A stretch of DNA of 64,000 nt from Stercorarius parasiticus (lineage: Eukaryota > Chordata > Aves > Charadriiformes > Stercorariidae). Positions 1-11,000 of the stretch are shown piece by piece. Location of the stretch: positions 479,140-543,139 of the forward strand of contig VWZL01005037.1 of NCBI GenBank assembly GCA_013396915.1. The letters run 5' to 3'. Within the stretch, counting starts at the first letter, position 1; every line of letters starts with the position of its first letter. A model generated the notes under the pieces. It saw only the letters and a program-made list of their open reading frames with translations, had not been told where the DNA came from and did no database searches. The position numbers and the translations under genes were made by a program.

Positions 1-2560
1 ATCAGTTCCAGCAGAATTGAAGTTCAGAGAATCACGTGTGAGGAGGAGCCACGGCGTGTCTCAAGGATAACCCATATTATGGCTGAGAGGAAACCCAAGA
101 AACTTTCCTGCTTCTTTCCACTTCTTTTTTGTCCCATGCTGGGTCCCTGTATCTGTGTGGACTCTAAGGTTCCTAGCGTGTGCCATGAAAGAAGGAGTGG
201 TGCATGGTCTTCTAATATCTGAAACACACTGCAGAGCTGCAGCAGTGTATGTGGGGAAATTGTTCATCTTCTCCTTCAACAGTGCTGCTGGGCTTTATAG
301 ACTTTATGCGCTTTCCTGCACCAGTCAGAATTTGCCCTTCAGCAGAAGGGCACTGTGCATGCTATTCAAAATTGGCTTTTATGAGTTCAGGCATGTTGAA
401 TGCCTATTCACCAGATTTCTGATTATTTACTTGAGGCTTTGCTGAGTAGCATCATTTACTTCAGGCCTGTAAGTCTGAAAATCAGACCTGTAAATCAGAG
501 CTCTATGTTGTACGTAAGTATTGTTGAGGTAGTAGTGAACGAACTGCAGAAAGGACCAAATAAATACCTGAAAATCTGGAAACTTTCCCCAAAGGTGTAT
601 GCCTGAACAGAAGTTTGAAATCTCACTAAATATTGGCCTTCCCAATTTTCTGTCTACATATTTCAAATATAGAACTAGTCAATTCATTTGTGATATTCCA
701 TTACTGTTATTGCTAATATAGATCAAGAATTTTTTAACTCTCTCCGTTCTTATTAGACATGAGAGGTCCCCTTTTACTTTTCCTCTTCTTACAGTTTAAA
801 AAGTATGTTTAAAAAGAAAGTCTGAAAAGCTAAAACAAAACAAAATTTTTGAATTATTGTGGCTGAAAAACAGGAAAATTAAAACCAACTCTTTAGAAAA
901 TAACTTTACTTCATGTTTTCTGTTTAAAAACATTTCAGACTCTGTTTATCACTTTTGTTATGCCTCTAATATCCTTCAAATCGTTTTCTTGTGAATTTTT
1001 TAGTAAGAGATCTCATCTAGGCATCTGTCCTTTTGCTTAAAAAGTGAAAAGGTTATGGGTATTTTTTGTGCCTTTATGATACATTGTCCAAGTTAAATAA
1101 ACAGATAAAAAGTAGACAAACCCAAAAAAGGCACACATTGCTGTGATTTTTATTTTATATAGATTGGTTAATCCATCCATAAATTTAGACACAATGGAGG
1201 TGCTCTCATTCAGTGTATAATGATTTACATAATAAGCATAAGTTTGAAAAGCCATTACAGCTTGAAGTTTATTTCTTAGCACCTCCAGGGATCTTAAATA
1301 CCTTTTAAAAGACTTTTTTATTTTTTTTTTTTTTAATTGAAGAAAATTACACAGTTGATACCAGGAACTTATCCCGTTAGGTCTTGTGTCTGATAAAAAT
1401 TTAGACATTACTGCAGTGCTAGTGTCTTGGGATATCACCTTACCCAGAGCAGTCTCTGATTCACTTTCTGTCTTGCTTGGTACTGTTAACATCAGCACGT
1501 GAGAGGGTAGAAGCTGAGGAACCAGAGTGCTATGAACACAGTTAATCAGAAGAGTATCTACAGAGTAACTGAAGACTATGATTTTAATCTGTAGGAAACT
1601 TGACAGAAAATCTTGCTTCAGCTTTCTTCCAGACCAACGAAGTACAGATCACATATATATTGCTTAAGTTAAAACTGCATCTCTAATTCAGTGTTAGCAG
1701 CTGGGCTACCTAAAACTGTGCATGAGAACGAAATCAATACCTAACTGCTCTTTCAAGGCTGTGGAAGCGTCGAACAAATTCCCTTCACACCACATTGAAG
1801 ATGCTCATCACCTCTGCATCCCTGTATCCCGAGCATGGATTTGAAGGCATAATCTTCTGCACCGGAGCTTGAAAATGCAGTTAGTTGGTTGCTCTGCAAT
1901 AAGTAGGTGGCAAATACAGAGAGTGAACTCAAGAGATAAGAGTCTGGATAGAGTACCTGCAGTGCATTGGGATTTCACAGCCATCTACCCTCTTCCCACC
2001 CTGGGGAAAGCTCCTGTCCTTGCAGCTGAACCGTCAGAAGAGATGGATGTGTGTCTATGCTTCTGCCTCTCCAGTGCACAGCTGGGTGCCCTAGTGCACA
2101 TCCATCCTCATCAGTTGTTGAAGCTAATACAAAATAAGCTCAAACATGCTTAATTATCAGCAGATGGCAGCTAACTTTTTATGTCTTAAAGCTACTGGTG
2201 CAGGTGAATATTTCCCTGAATACAAGCATTCTATATTTCTGCAGTGGATCATTCTGGAACTCTCTTTCTTGTATCAGATATGAAGTGTTTAGGTGAATAT
2301 CAGGTTAGTATTCATGAGGTTATCACTCCATGGCTTCGATATACTCAGGTACACCCTGCTACCTCAGTACCCTTTTAATGTAATAGGTTTATCTCCAAGA
2401 TTTTTCCTTATTATTTGGATGCCACTTCAGTCAACTTCTCAGAATAACAAGGTAGTTACCATCACTGTCTTGTTTATGCTGTGGAATCATTATAAATACT
2501 GCTTTACACCCTTTCTGTGCTTTGGCTGATGCCTGCAATTATAGGGACAGAATGACATTT
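1..2560. other. AT-rich non-coding sequence, no gene seen
   Basis: No frame here shows a recognisable domain or a pair of good splice sites. The longest open frame in the whole window (minus strand, 1037-1498, 153 codons) lies here, but it runs straight through a 14-base T tract at 1321-1334 that it reads as a lysine run, and no known family is visible in it. A shorter plus-strand frame at 1869-2153 is equally unrecognised. The stretch also contains a 10-bp-stem inverted repeat at 2042-2106. I see no promoter, CpG cluster or RNA gene. Confidence 0.7.
2042..2106. repeat. Inverted repeat, 10-bp perfect arms, 45-base loop
   Basis: GATGGATGTG at 2042-2051 is the exact reverse complement of CACATCCATC at 2097-2106. 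The inner side could add three G-T wobble pairs. The loop carries the direct repeat AGTGCACA at 2073-2080 and 2093-2100. The overall span (65 bases) is in the size range of a microRNA precursor, but pairing stops after about 13 positions, so this is only a weak hairpin candidate. Confidence 0.6.
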
Positions 2561-3340
2561 AGCAATATATCTTGCACCCTGGCACATTTAATTAGTGTGT
2601 CAAACTTGTGCTTGTACTTCTATTTCTACTTCTAAAGCAGAAGCACTTTGCTCATAGTTTGGTGTCAGGATGCATGAAACCTCCTTGGCATAATGTGAAT
2701 TAGAACCAGCAGCAAAATGAATGAATGATTAGCATTGGGCATGGATCCAGTGTTTGACATTCCACTCATTAGAAAGTCTACTCTAATTAACGTAATTGGA
2801 ATCTACTGGGTGTGCCATTGATGGATTTGCTTGTCACCACAATTTTGTTTTATGTTCCATCAAACTCATTGGTGAAAACATGATGTATGCTGAGATTACC
2901 TTGTAAAGACCCAGTTCTTCAGAGGGATCTGCAAATTGCAGCCTCTTGCCCACACAGGGACTTAATGAAGTCAATGGGAGGCAGGGTGCATGCTAGTGAA
3001 CCCCCTTGCATGATAATTATTTTCTCATAGTCCGTATGAGTTATACGTAACAGACACATAACTTTGCATTCATCTGGCACCTGGGGATTTCAAATGATCT
3101 CCTAAACACTGAGGAATCAATTGAGCCACTTTTCCTAATGTTAGCAGGACCTTTTCCTACAAAGGGTCACTGGAAGTACTCAATAAACTTATTGGGGCTA
3201 CTCAATACATTGTCAGAATCTGGCTGTAATTAAGTGAGCCTTGTAAAATCACTGTAATAAATAAAATGATATGCATTTTCTGACTGGTGTACAGGGAATC
3301 TGTTATTTCCATAACCGTACGATAAATGATTAACAAAACC
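2561..3340. other. AT-rich block, candidate conserved non-coding DNA with an ancient repeat
   Basis: No open frame of note. Around 2680-2900 the sequence is rich in homeodomain-type TAAT/ATTA cores (for example CTCTAATTAACGTAATTGG near 2780) and lacks simple repeats, which is the look of many vertebrate conserved non-coding elements. Conservation cannot be judged from one genome. The segment 2905-3015 carries the motif gaagtcaatgggagg and is listed separately as an ancient repeat fossil. Confidence 0.3.
2905..3015. repeat. Probable ancient amniote interspersed repeat, 'gaagtcaatgggag' core
   Basis: The core tgaagtcaatgggagg near 2965-2981 and the surrounding text resemble a very old repeat that I recall as frequent in turtle, crocodile and bird DNA. 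Similar cores recur here near 10045, 37145 and 55335. A further resembling segment (ggggctactcaatacattg...agaatctggc) lies at about 3195-3225. The family name is not assigned, and this rests on memory of the motif only. Confidence 0.4.
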
Positions 3341-6300
3341 AGAATGAGACCAAGGACTCTGTTGAGTGAAAACCGGCCCTGCAAGTTGCCACATGAATCA
3401 TTAGAACTACTAACTTACGTGAAGGATTTTATCCTTTTATCTGTAATCCTGTCACAGCCATCTCAGTTGCAGCCAGACATTTCACAAAGAACTTCTGCTT
3501 TTCAACTTGAAGGTGTACACCTGTACCGACTTTCCATCTTCTTTATATGCATATACATATTTCATTAGATCGGGGCGCTCATAATGGTGGGCAAATAATC
3601 TATTCTTGGTCTGGAAAATAGCATTGATATTAAATGTAAATGGGAGGTTTGATTTCCATTACACTTTTCTGGTCTAAGGCGTAGAATTCTGTAAACAGAA
3701 TGAAAAAAGACATACTTTAAGCTTTTAAAGCATGAAACGATTAAGTGGATACCAGTAGAAGGAAAATTTACATGATGGGGAAGACATATAGACAAAGCTA
3801 AGTCCCTTTTATTAATATAAAATCTGTGGTCATACTTGGAATGAAACACATATCCCCAGAGAAGTTTAAAGAATACATGCAGCAAGAAAAATACCATTGT
3901 TACCTCATGAATAATGGCCTTCGGTAGATATCATGACAATAAGTATATTTTAGGAAACAGTATTGTTTATAGTAGTCTGTTGAAAGATTAAAAGGATTTA
4001 ACATTTCATTTACATTGTCTATTTTTTCTTATAGCTTTCTAAAAACAGGTCTGTAGCTTTTGTACAGAAATTTCATGAGAACAGAAATAGTCTTGTCATC
4101 GGTTGTTGTGGTTATTAATATGGGACTGTGGAAAATTTCCTCTTACCTAAACTGAGTTCTGTGAAACTAATTTACATTTATTTAAAATCTAGTGAAGACT
4201 TACAGATGTTGTGATGAGCGAGAGAAGTTAGAGTGGTATCTGAAGATGTTACTAGAAAGTGAGGTAGGAGTTTCTGTTTACCTTTGTGATTTATAAGTCA
4301 CTGTTTAAGACTGTCTGAATTAAAAAAAGAATTGCAACTATCATTGCAAAATAAAAATGGCCTCTCTTTTAATCTCAGTCCAAATACATTTAGAAGAAAA
4401 TAGTGCAAGTATTTATATAGTGCCTGCCTCTAGAATTCCCAAAGGATTTCAGTTTAAATGAATGTAAAAATGTCTTCTCAATAAAAAAAACTTACTAATT
4501 TTTTGCTTACACTGAAGTGTGTGCACATCTGAGGCAGTTTGTGGTAGCAAGTCACCACATCATAGCCAACTGCAATGTTGGAGAATGCCCGATTTGGTTA
4601 GAATTATTAGCTAGTTCTGCTGGAAAGTTACGGTTTTGGTGGACTACAGTGGGAAACTCAAAACTAAATAGAAGAAAAGAGGACAAAGCATTCTCCGATA
4701 GGGTTTACATTTCATTAAAAACATGGTGAATAGGCAAAAATGCTCAAATTGATGAGGAAATGTGACAAGTATAGTTTTAATAACTTAAATTGGTGGTATG
4801 GTGTCTCAGTAAAAAGGTGACATCTTCTAAATAGCTTTCATGCATCAAACAAAATTCACCCTTTTAAGTTTCAGGAAAAGTGAGGGTGCTGAACTGAAGC
4901 TTTGATATGCATTTTGCATCTTCCAGTGGTGACTCCCAAACCTTTTCCTTCACTGGGCATCTATGGCATAATGCATTATTTCAGGCAACTGAGAAACTAG
5001 ACAGAAAAAGGAAATAACCCGTACATTGGCCTGGAAATGCAAATCCAGAAAATTGTAAACATAAAAGCATTTTGTTCTAAAAAGTCATTTTCCAAGTCTA
5101 TGCTAGAAGACTAAACAGGAAAAAAAATCACAAAAAAGAAGCACAAGTTGATCTTAAAAAAAAAATGCAGCCAATTAAGATAATTACCCAAGAAAAGTAC
5201 TTTTATTTTGCAAGTATCTATCTGCATGTCTCTCTGGAAGTCTGCATCTTCTGAACTTAAATGTGTTTTGCAATCTGTTTGTATGTTTTTTTTTACTTGG
5301 AGCATATTTGTAAAGAGCACAAAGTTGCTTTTCCTCTTTAATTTCTTGTCATACACAGCTTGTTCCTGCATAATGTGTGAATTACAAAAGAATCCTAGGT
5401 CTGGATCAACTAAAGATCCATTGCAATGGTTTGCTTAATGACCTATTGAGCGGCTCCCACATTTTTCAAAGTTTGTGAAGACTTTCTCCTTAGGAGCATT
5501 TTTCTAGTAGGATTAGGCTCATATTCTCTCTGCCATGAAGGTGATGTCCATTTTTCTCGGGCTATTGAAATAATACAATCACCCACTGTTGGGAGACAGT
5601 TCCATCTCTTTCTCAGGAAAGATACTTCCATTTTTCAGTATCAAAAGGGATTTGATCTGGAATTTTACTTTGGTCCCCATCAATACGGGATATTTTGAGC
5701 ACACTTATGGATCTACCAATGTGCAAGTATTAAACAGGTAGTGCAACACAGAAGAGCAGGGTGTTGCATTTTTAAAAAAAATAATTTATTCTGTGAACAT
5801 TTAAACTCAGAAATTGTCCTGAATGTTGCTAGAAGTACATTAGAAGTAGTATCTGAGATTTGTATATTGAGACTGTATATAGTTTAGGTTGTTTTAGCTA
5901 ATGCCACTGTTAAAGAGCGACTGTTGAAATGGGCTACGATTTCGGGACAGCAGAAATCCAGACAATGGCATTCATCACCGCAGCACCAAGGTTCATAGGG
6001 CTTATCTGTGCCTTGGCCAAAAGAGATTTAGACCAGTTTTTAAGTGTTAGGTTTTCCACATAGTAGCAAAAGCTGGGAATCTCAATGCCTTAAAATGCAC
6101 AAAAGCAACCAATCATGCTGATTAGGGAATGATTAGAAATAGCCTGAGAAGTTTGGAGTACAATAAGGATCTGTGCTCTTTATTGATAGTTCTTCCTACA
6201 TTACTTTTTCCTATTTGTACTAAGAAACACAAAGAAAAATAACAGAACCTCACCTGGCATTTTATATAAGGTATAAATATATATATACACGTCATATATA

Positions 6301-6699
6301 AATCTTAGCCTGGCAGTTCATATAATATATATAAAAAAGATTTCTTTTAGTAGGTTAGTCTTATGAAAGACATCATGTTCCCTTAAAGTCCCCTGTGGGT
6401 ATATGTCATTCCTGCATTTCTTCATACACAGTGATTCCAGATTACCTGTAAAGAATACTTTTAAAATTAACCTTCTATTAACTTGTTAAAATATAATGAT
6501 TAAACTATAATTAATAATTTGTAGCCATAATTCATTAAGCTCATACTTCTAATCCAGTTGTGGAGTTTAATCTTTCTTGCTTGTAAGCAAGATGCACTGG
6601 GTAAAATTTATCTTGACATTTTATATATGTATAAATAACGATAAATGGATGTAACCTGGTCTTTTTTTTACAGCATTTCACAGCCCTTTTTTTTCCTAC
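3341..6699. other. AT-rich non-coding sequence, no gene seen
   Basis: Nothing here reads as a gene. The open frames at 3565-3897 (minus, 110 codons), 5111-5371 (minus) and 5208-5438 (plus) match no family I know, and they overlap one another on opposite strands. The stretch ends in TA-rich simple sequence (6260-6345) and a T-rich run just before the assembly gap. Confidence 0.7.
6255..6345. repeat. TA-rich simple repeat with a duplicated flank
   Basis: Two runs of alternating T and A (about 6277-6287 and 6319-6333) are each preceded by a near-copy of the same text, acctggcattttatata near 6252 and gcctggcagttcatata near 6308. This suggests an old local duplication of about 55 bp that has since drifted. 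Confidence 0.5.
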
Positions 6700-6750
6700 N
6701 NNNNNNNNNNNNNNNNNNNNNNNNNNNNNNNNNNNNNNNNNNNNNNNNNN
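6700..6750. other. Assembly gap of 51 N
   Basis: Fifty-one unknown bases are followed directly by a run of 14 A (6751-6764) and preceded by a T-rich run. The gap probably marks a homopolymer or low-complexity tract that was not resolved. Any frame crossing it is meaningless. Confidence 0.99.
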
Positions 6751-7374
6751 AAAAAAAAAAAAAAGAAACAAAAGACTTATTCACAGATTCATAGAAAACA
6801 GATACCAAGGTCACATGGCTAGAATTCAGAAGTTAGCCTTGAGCAGGGATAGGGGTTTAAATAAGTTGGCGTCAATGAAAAATGCGGTTTCACAGCACCA
6901 GCACCTCATTCCAGTCTCACAAATTCTGGCTTCACAACACTGTAATTCTTGATTTATACTGGACCCATAAGATCCACTACATTCTGAATCCACGTCTATT
7001 TTAAGCCTGTCTTGTAACCAAACTGCCAAACAAATGGGACCATTTCTTTTCCCAAGTATCATAAATTCAATTTCCGCTGCTCTAGACAGCCTTTTTTTTA
7101 AGAACATGACTAGGAACCATTTTGATATTTTTTCAATCTTTGCTTAATCAGTTTCAAGTTAATGTGTTCCAATTTAATTTACTTTTGATAGTAAAATCTG
7201 TAATAATACATTTATAATGTGTTACATTTTACACAGTTAATTACAACTTAATAAACTTTTAACCTTTTACTTAAAACAGGTATTGCACAGTAGCAATCCT
7301 TTTTGTGCCATTGTCTGGGAGACTACCTGTGTGGCTAAATGGGGAATGATGGGCAATCACTGGGTGAGGTGAGT

Positions 7375-7440
7375 TGTCCTTGCTCTGCAACAGGGGAAAC
7401 AGAGACGTCTCAGAGTGACCTTGCACAGGTCTACTGTTAT
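7375..7440 (-). repeat. MIR/L2-like SINE/LINE fossil, antisense
   Basis: Reading the plus strand, aacaggggaaacagagac, then agagtgaccttgcacaggtc, follows the antisense of the MIR/L2 block usually written as 'acagatgaggaaactgaggc ... agaggt...gacttgccc...ggtca'. Similarity is partial and the edges are unclear. Confidence 0.45.
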
Positions 7441-10044
7441 GTTTTATCCATTTCCACCAGTTTGAGGAAAAGGCAGAGCAAAGTACGCTCATCTGTGATA
7501 GGCATAGGTGTCTTAAAGAGTACATGAGTGACACCACGTTGAATTGTGGTTCCTAACATGTGAAACCGCCCTCTGGTTTCTGAACATCTCCAGTCAGCAT
7601 GGGTTATGTGGACTGAAAGCTAAAAAAGGGTAGACAGTAAATGAAATTATACTTGTAGTATTACACCCTAAAATAGTATTAGCAGGTTTTCTTCCTGACT
7701 CTTCTATAAGGCAATTTCTGCCAGGTTCAAACAGCTGAATAAATAGCTCCTGGCTTGTTGATAAAGCAGGGGAAAAAGAGCTCTAATTTATCATAGTTTA
7801 TCACGTGCATTTATCCTTACTTTTTTTTTTTTTTGCCAGGGTAAGTGTATAAGATTGTGCATGGTGAATTTGTGCCTGTTTGTATGAAAATTGGATGAAA
7901 AACTGGGTCAAAGTACTATTCTTAACCACAGATGAAATGCTACTGACTGCTTGAAAATCCATTCTCATGCATATGTCTTTGCCCATCAGATTTTGAACTT
8001 TGGTCCTGTGTAGTTTAATGTAAATTGCTCTCCTTAAAACAACACTTCTTATTAAAGTTCTCTGTAGCAAGTACAGTAGAAATGACATTATATGCAGCAT
8101 ATAAAGAATTCTTGCGGAAAGGTCTGTTTATCTCATCAGAGTGAAATTATATCTGTGTAGACATAATGTATAGTAGATATATAGATGTATATATGCAGTA
8201 TCACGTTGTATGTTATAATGCACTTTACAAATTGCCCAGAATTTTAAAAATAATTTTCAGAATGACATACTGCCAACAAAAACATGGCACTATAGCTTAA
8301 GACTTGGTATTATTTTGTTATTTCAGTTTTTTCTTCTCTCAATAATGAGAAAAACAATATTGATTTTGGATGTAACCATGAAAGAATGATGATTAAGAAT
8401 TACAGAAATCTTTTGTCCCTGCAAGGTCCTTATAGCTCTCATGAAATTTTGAATGAGTGTACTTTGTTACCTCACAAATCATTAATATAGGCCAGCAGTA
8501 AATTGTGGGTTGGCACGTTGCCCAGCATAGCACCAAGATCAAGCCTCTGCTTTCTAGTAAATTAGAACCCAGCTCTTTATATCAGAGGTACACACATTTA
8601 TGGAGGCATTAGCTGTGAAATAATCTTTCATTTGCCATTTGCTTTTCTACACGGCTAGCTTTAAACTAGGTCATGTAAAGGAAGTTATTTGTGGGATCAG
8701 GGAAAATTACACTAAGTAGACCTGTAAGGTGCACTCAACAGCAAGGAGGATTTGCTGAGATGCATCTGAACCAACATCTGAAAATGACCTTAACTCTTAA
8801 TTGGGCAATTATAACAGGTGTGAATCACTATGTGTAGGCTCACAGGACCGTGCATTTCATGTGCCTGGTCACAGAACACACAATAGGACCAAATACAGTT
8901 GAAAAATTGGGACTAGCCATCTTGGTAGCATGGCATGTTAATTAAAGCACTGGAAAAATCACACCTTTTTAAATTGTTGGAAACACTTTAATCCATTCCT
9001 TGTATTCTAGTGATTACCAGCAATTTCTTAATCACAGTTTGTGTAATTACTTGCCATTTACTTGTATTTAAAAAGAATTAGCTCAGATTGTTTCTAGCAA
9101 GTAATCAACATTACTTAAAAAAAGTAGTTAGACAGACTTACAGAGCTGTCGATAGATTGTCTTTCGTGATCCTTAGACGTGAAGATATTTCATAGCGGCC
9201 TGTTCACTTCATGTAGTTAGGCGGCAAAGAGCAACAGTTTCCCAAAATTGTTCTTTTCCTTTGAACTCTGCTGTATTTTAGTGGCCTTTTGTAGCTTTCT
9301 ACTCAGTATTGTCACTTTAATGTATATCTTTTAGGGACATGAAGACGGGAAACGAAGAGAAAGCAAGTGATAACATGGCTCCTGTGAAAGCCCATCTAGG
9401 AAAGGCAATCCTGGAAGACTGGACTCCAAGGGAGCTTCACAGGTTTCCAGTCACCTGTATACTCCTCCTCTTAAATTAATTACGTACGTTCTGCAAGCCT
9501 GTGCCTTTTGTTAGGCATAGGCAATTACAGACAACAGTCCTAACCCTCAGAGATCATTTGCTAAGAAGCACCTTGGCTTCTCAATGAGAAAGTAACCTCT
9601 GATACCTTTGATGCTTAAACCTGTCAGTTGCTTCCACTTCACTCTCACTTTGTAAAAGGAGCATGCTCCTAATGACTGACACTTACCCACAGAACAAATG
9701 TTTTAATTAGGAGTGAAAATTTCCTTCCCAATATAACCTGTATTATACAGTAACTCAAGTATCTCTAAATCCCTGGAGCCACAAGGGAAAGCCAGGGGAC
9801 AGGTTTCACAGACTCTGTGCTTCAGTTCGTCCATGCTACACTGATTGTCACTGTCCCCAGCAGGACAAACAGCCATGGGGTGGCAAGCAGAGGGTCAGGG
9901 GGTGCGTGCTCTACACTGGCTGACTCAGGCAGACACTTAACAATGCTTAATTTTTAAGAATTGTCGAAACAGGCTTCCATTTTGGTGCCAGTGTTACTAA
10001 ATCTTGACATTAACTATAATAAGCCCACAAGTGGTTAAGTGGAT

Positions 10045-10095
10045 ACAAGTGAAGTCAATGGAACTACACCTGCTTATACCACCTTTGAGTTTGGC
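10045..10095. repeat. Probable ancient amniote repeat fragment
   Basis: The run gtgaagtcaatggaactaca, followed by cctgcttataccacctttga, resembles the old sauropsid repeat text 'gaagtcaatggagttacacc.g.ttataccagctgagg'. It is short and degraded, and the family name is not assigned. Confidence 0.4.
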
Positions 10096-10450
10096 AGAGT
10101 ATAATTACTCCAAATATTATTGTAAAATCACACTTTCATGTGTATGCCCAAAGATGGATGTATACAGATATAGTCTCTCTGGGTGGCTGATAGAAGGGGC
10201 CTTCTTTAAGTGCTACAGGCATTTCATATACAAATATTTTCTATGGTTTCCCTCCTCAGACTGAATAATATTGCTGCAGCCAACATAAACATGTGAACTC
10301 ACCAATCAGTGGAAAACGGGTACTGAGATGTGAAAAAAAAGCCCTCTAAAAATTTGACTCCAAGAATGAAATACTGAGATTTTTGCCTTAGATAAGACAA
10401 ATAAACAGTTCTGAAAACAGCCCATTGCATATAAAATCTAGGAAGACTGA

Positions 10451-11000
10451 ACTTTTTATGGAGTTCTAGAAAGATTTTTGTGCTGCCTCATAACCATTAT
10501 GAGGCAAAAAAATTAAGCAGGGAGATGGCAGTCACAGGTGGCACAGCAAAGTTTGGAGCTCAGGTTACTTCTCAGAGCTTTCCTTCCCCCATACCTCTGA
10601 AGCCTGGGCTTCTTTCTTGGCAGGCTGTTTCTGGGCCTTCAGGACCAGAAAATGTGCTGGGTAGCAGCAGCAGTGTCCGCAGGAGCTGAGAGGCTTGAGG
10701 CAATTTTATGCCCTTTTGGCATCCTCCATCTATTCCTCCTCGGCCACAGCTCTGGTTGCATCGAGCTGCAGCATGTAATCCAAATGCTCTCTGTGTATTC
10801 CATCTTCATGAGGGAACAGCAAAATGCCTGCTTGTTCCGGTTTGTTCTCTCAGCTAGACACTTCAGGTGTGAATCACTCTTTTTCCACATATAGTGCTAG
10901 ATGAGAAGGGAAGCAACAGGAATATTTGATAAGTAGAAGTGTCAGTAGTTTGATTACAATGTAGATGACCAGGTCCAGCACTCCTGCAGACCACTAATGT
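10451..11000. other. Moderately GC-richer non-coding stretch, open on both strands
   Basis: Between 10480 and 10890 both strands carry open frames of 69 to 83 codons (plus 10480-10689 and 10652-10894, minus 10639-10890). None shows a known domain. A small CAG-type run (agcagcagcag near 10662) is present. Opposite-strand frames of similar length with no family signal are what locally lower stop density produces, so no gene is called. A perfect 10-bp hairpin lies at the left edge. Confidence 0.6.
10484..10506. repeat. Perfect 10-bp inverted repeat, 3-base loop
   Basis: TGCCTCATAA (10484-10493) and TTATGAGGCA (10497-10506) are exact reverse complements around CCA. The short loop makes a stable hairpin or cruciform possible. 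There is no T run after it to suggest a terminator and no known protein-site match that I recognise. Confidence 0.85.

Larger units (their letters stand above)
6765..10450. other. AT-rich non-coding sequence, no gene seen
   Basis: No defensible coding frame. A 14-T run lies at 7821-7834 and a MIR/L2-like fossil at 7375-7440. The part from about 8560 to 9130 is free of simple repeats and rich in TTAATTAA/ATTA-type cores (for example catgttaattaaagcac near 8935), so it is a candidate conserved non-coding block. An ancient repeat core is at 10045-10095. No RNA gene or promoter is recognised. Confidence 0.65.

Noticed and set aside
525..535. TGAGGTAGTAG, identical to the 5' end of let-7
   Set aside because: The match ends after 11 bases and no complementary arm follows within hairpin distance.
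1037..1498. Longest open frame, 153 codons, minus strand
   Set aside because: It crosses a 14-base T tract, shows no domain, and its length is about the expected maximum for chance frames here.
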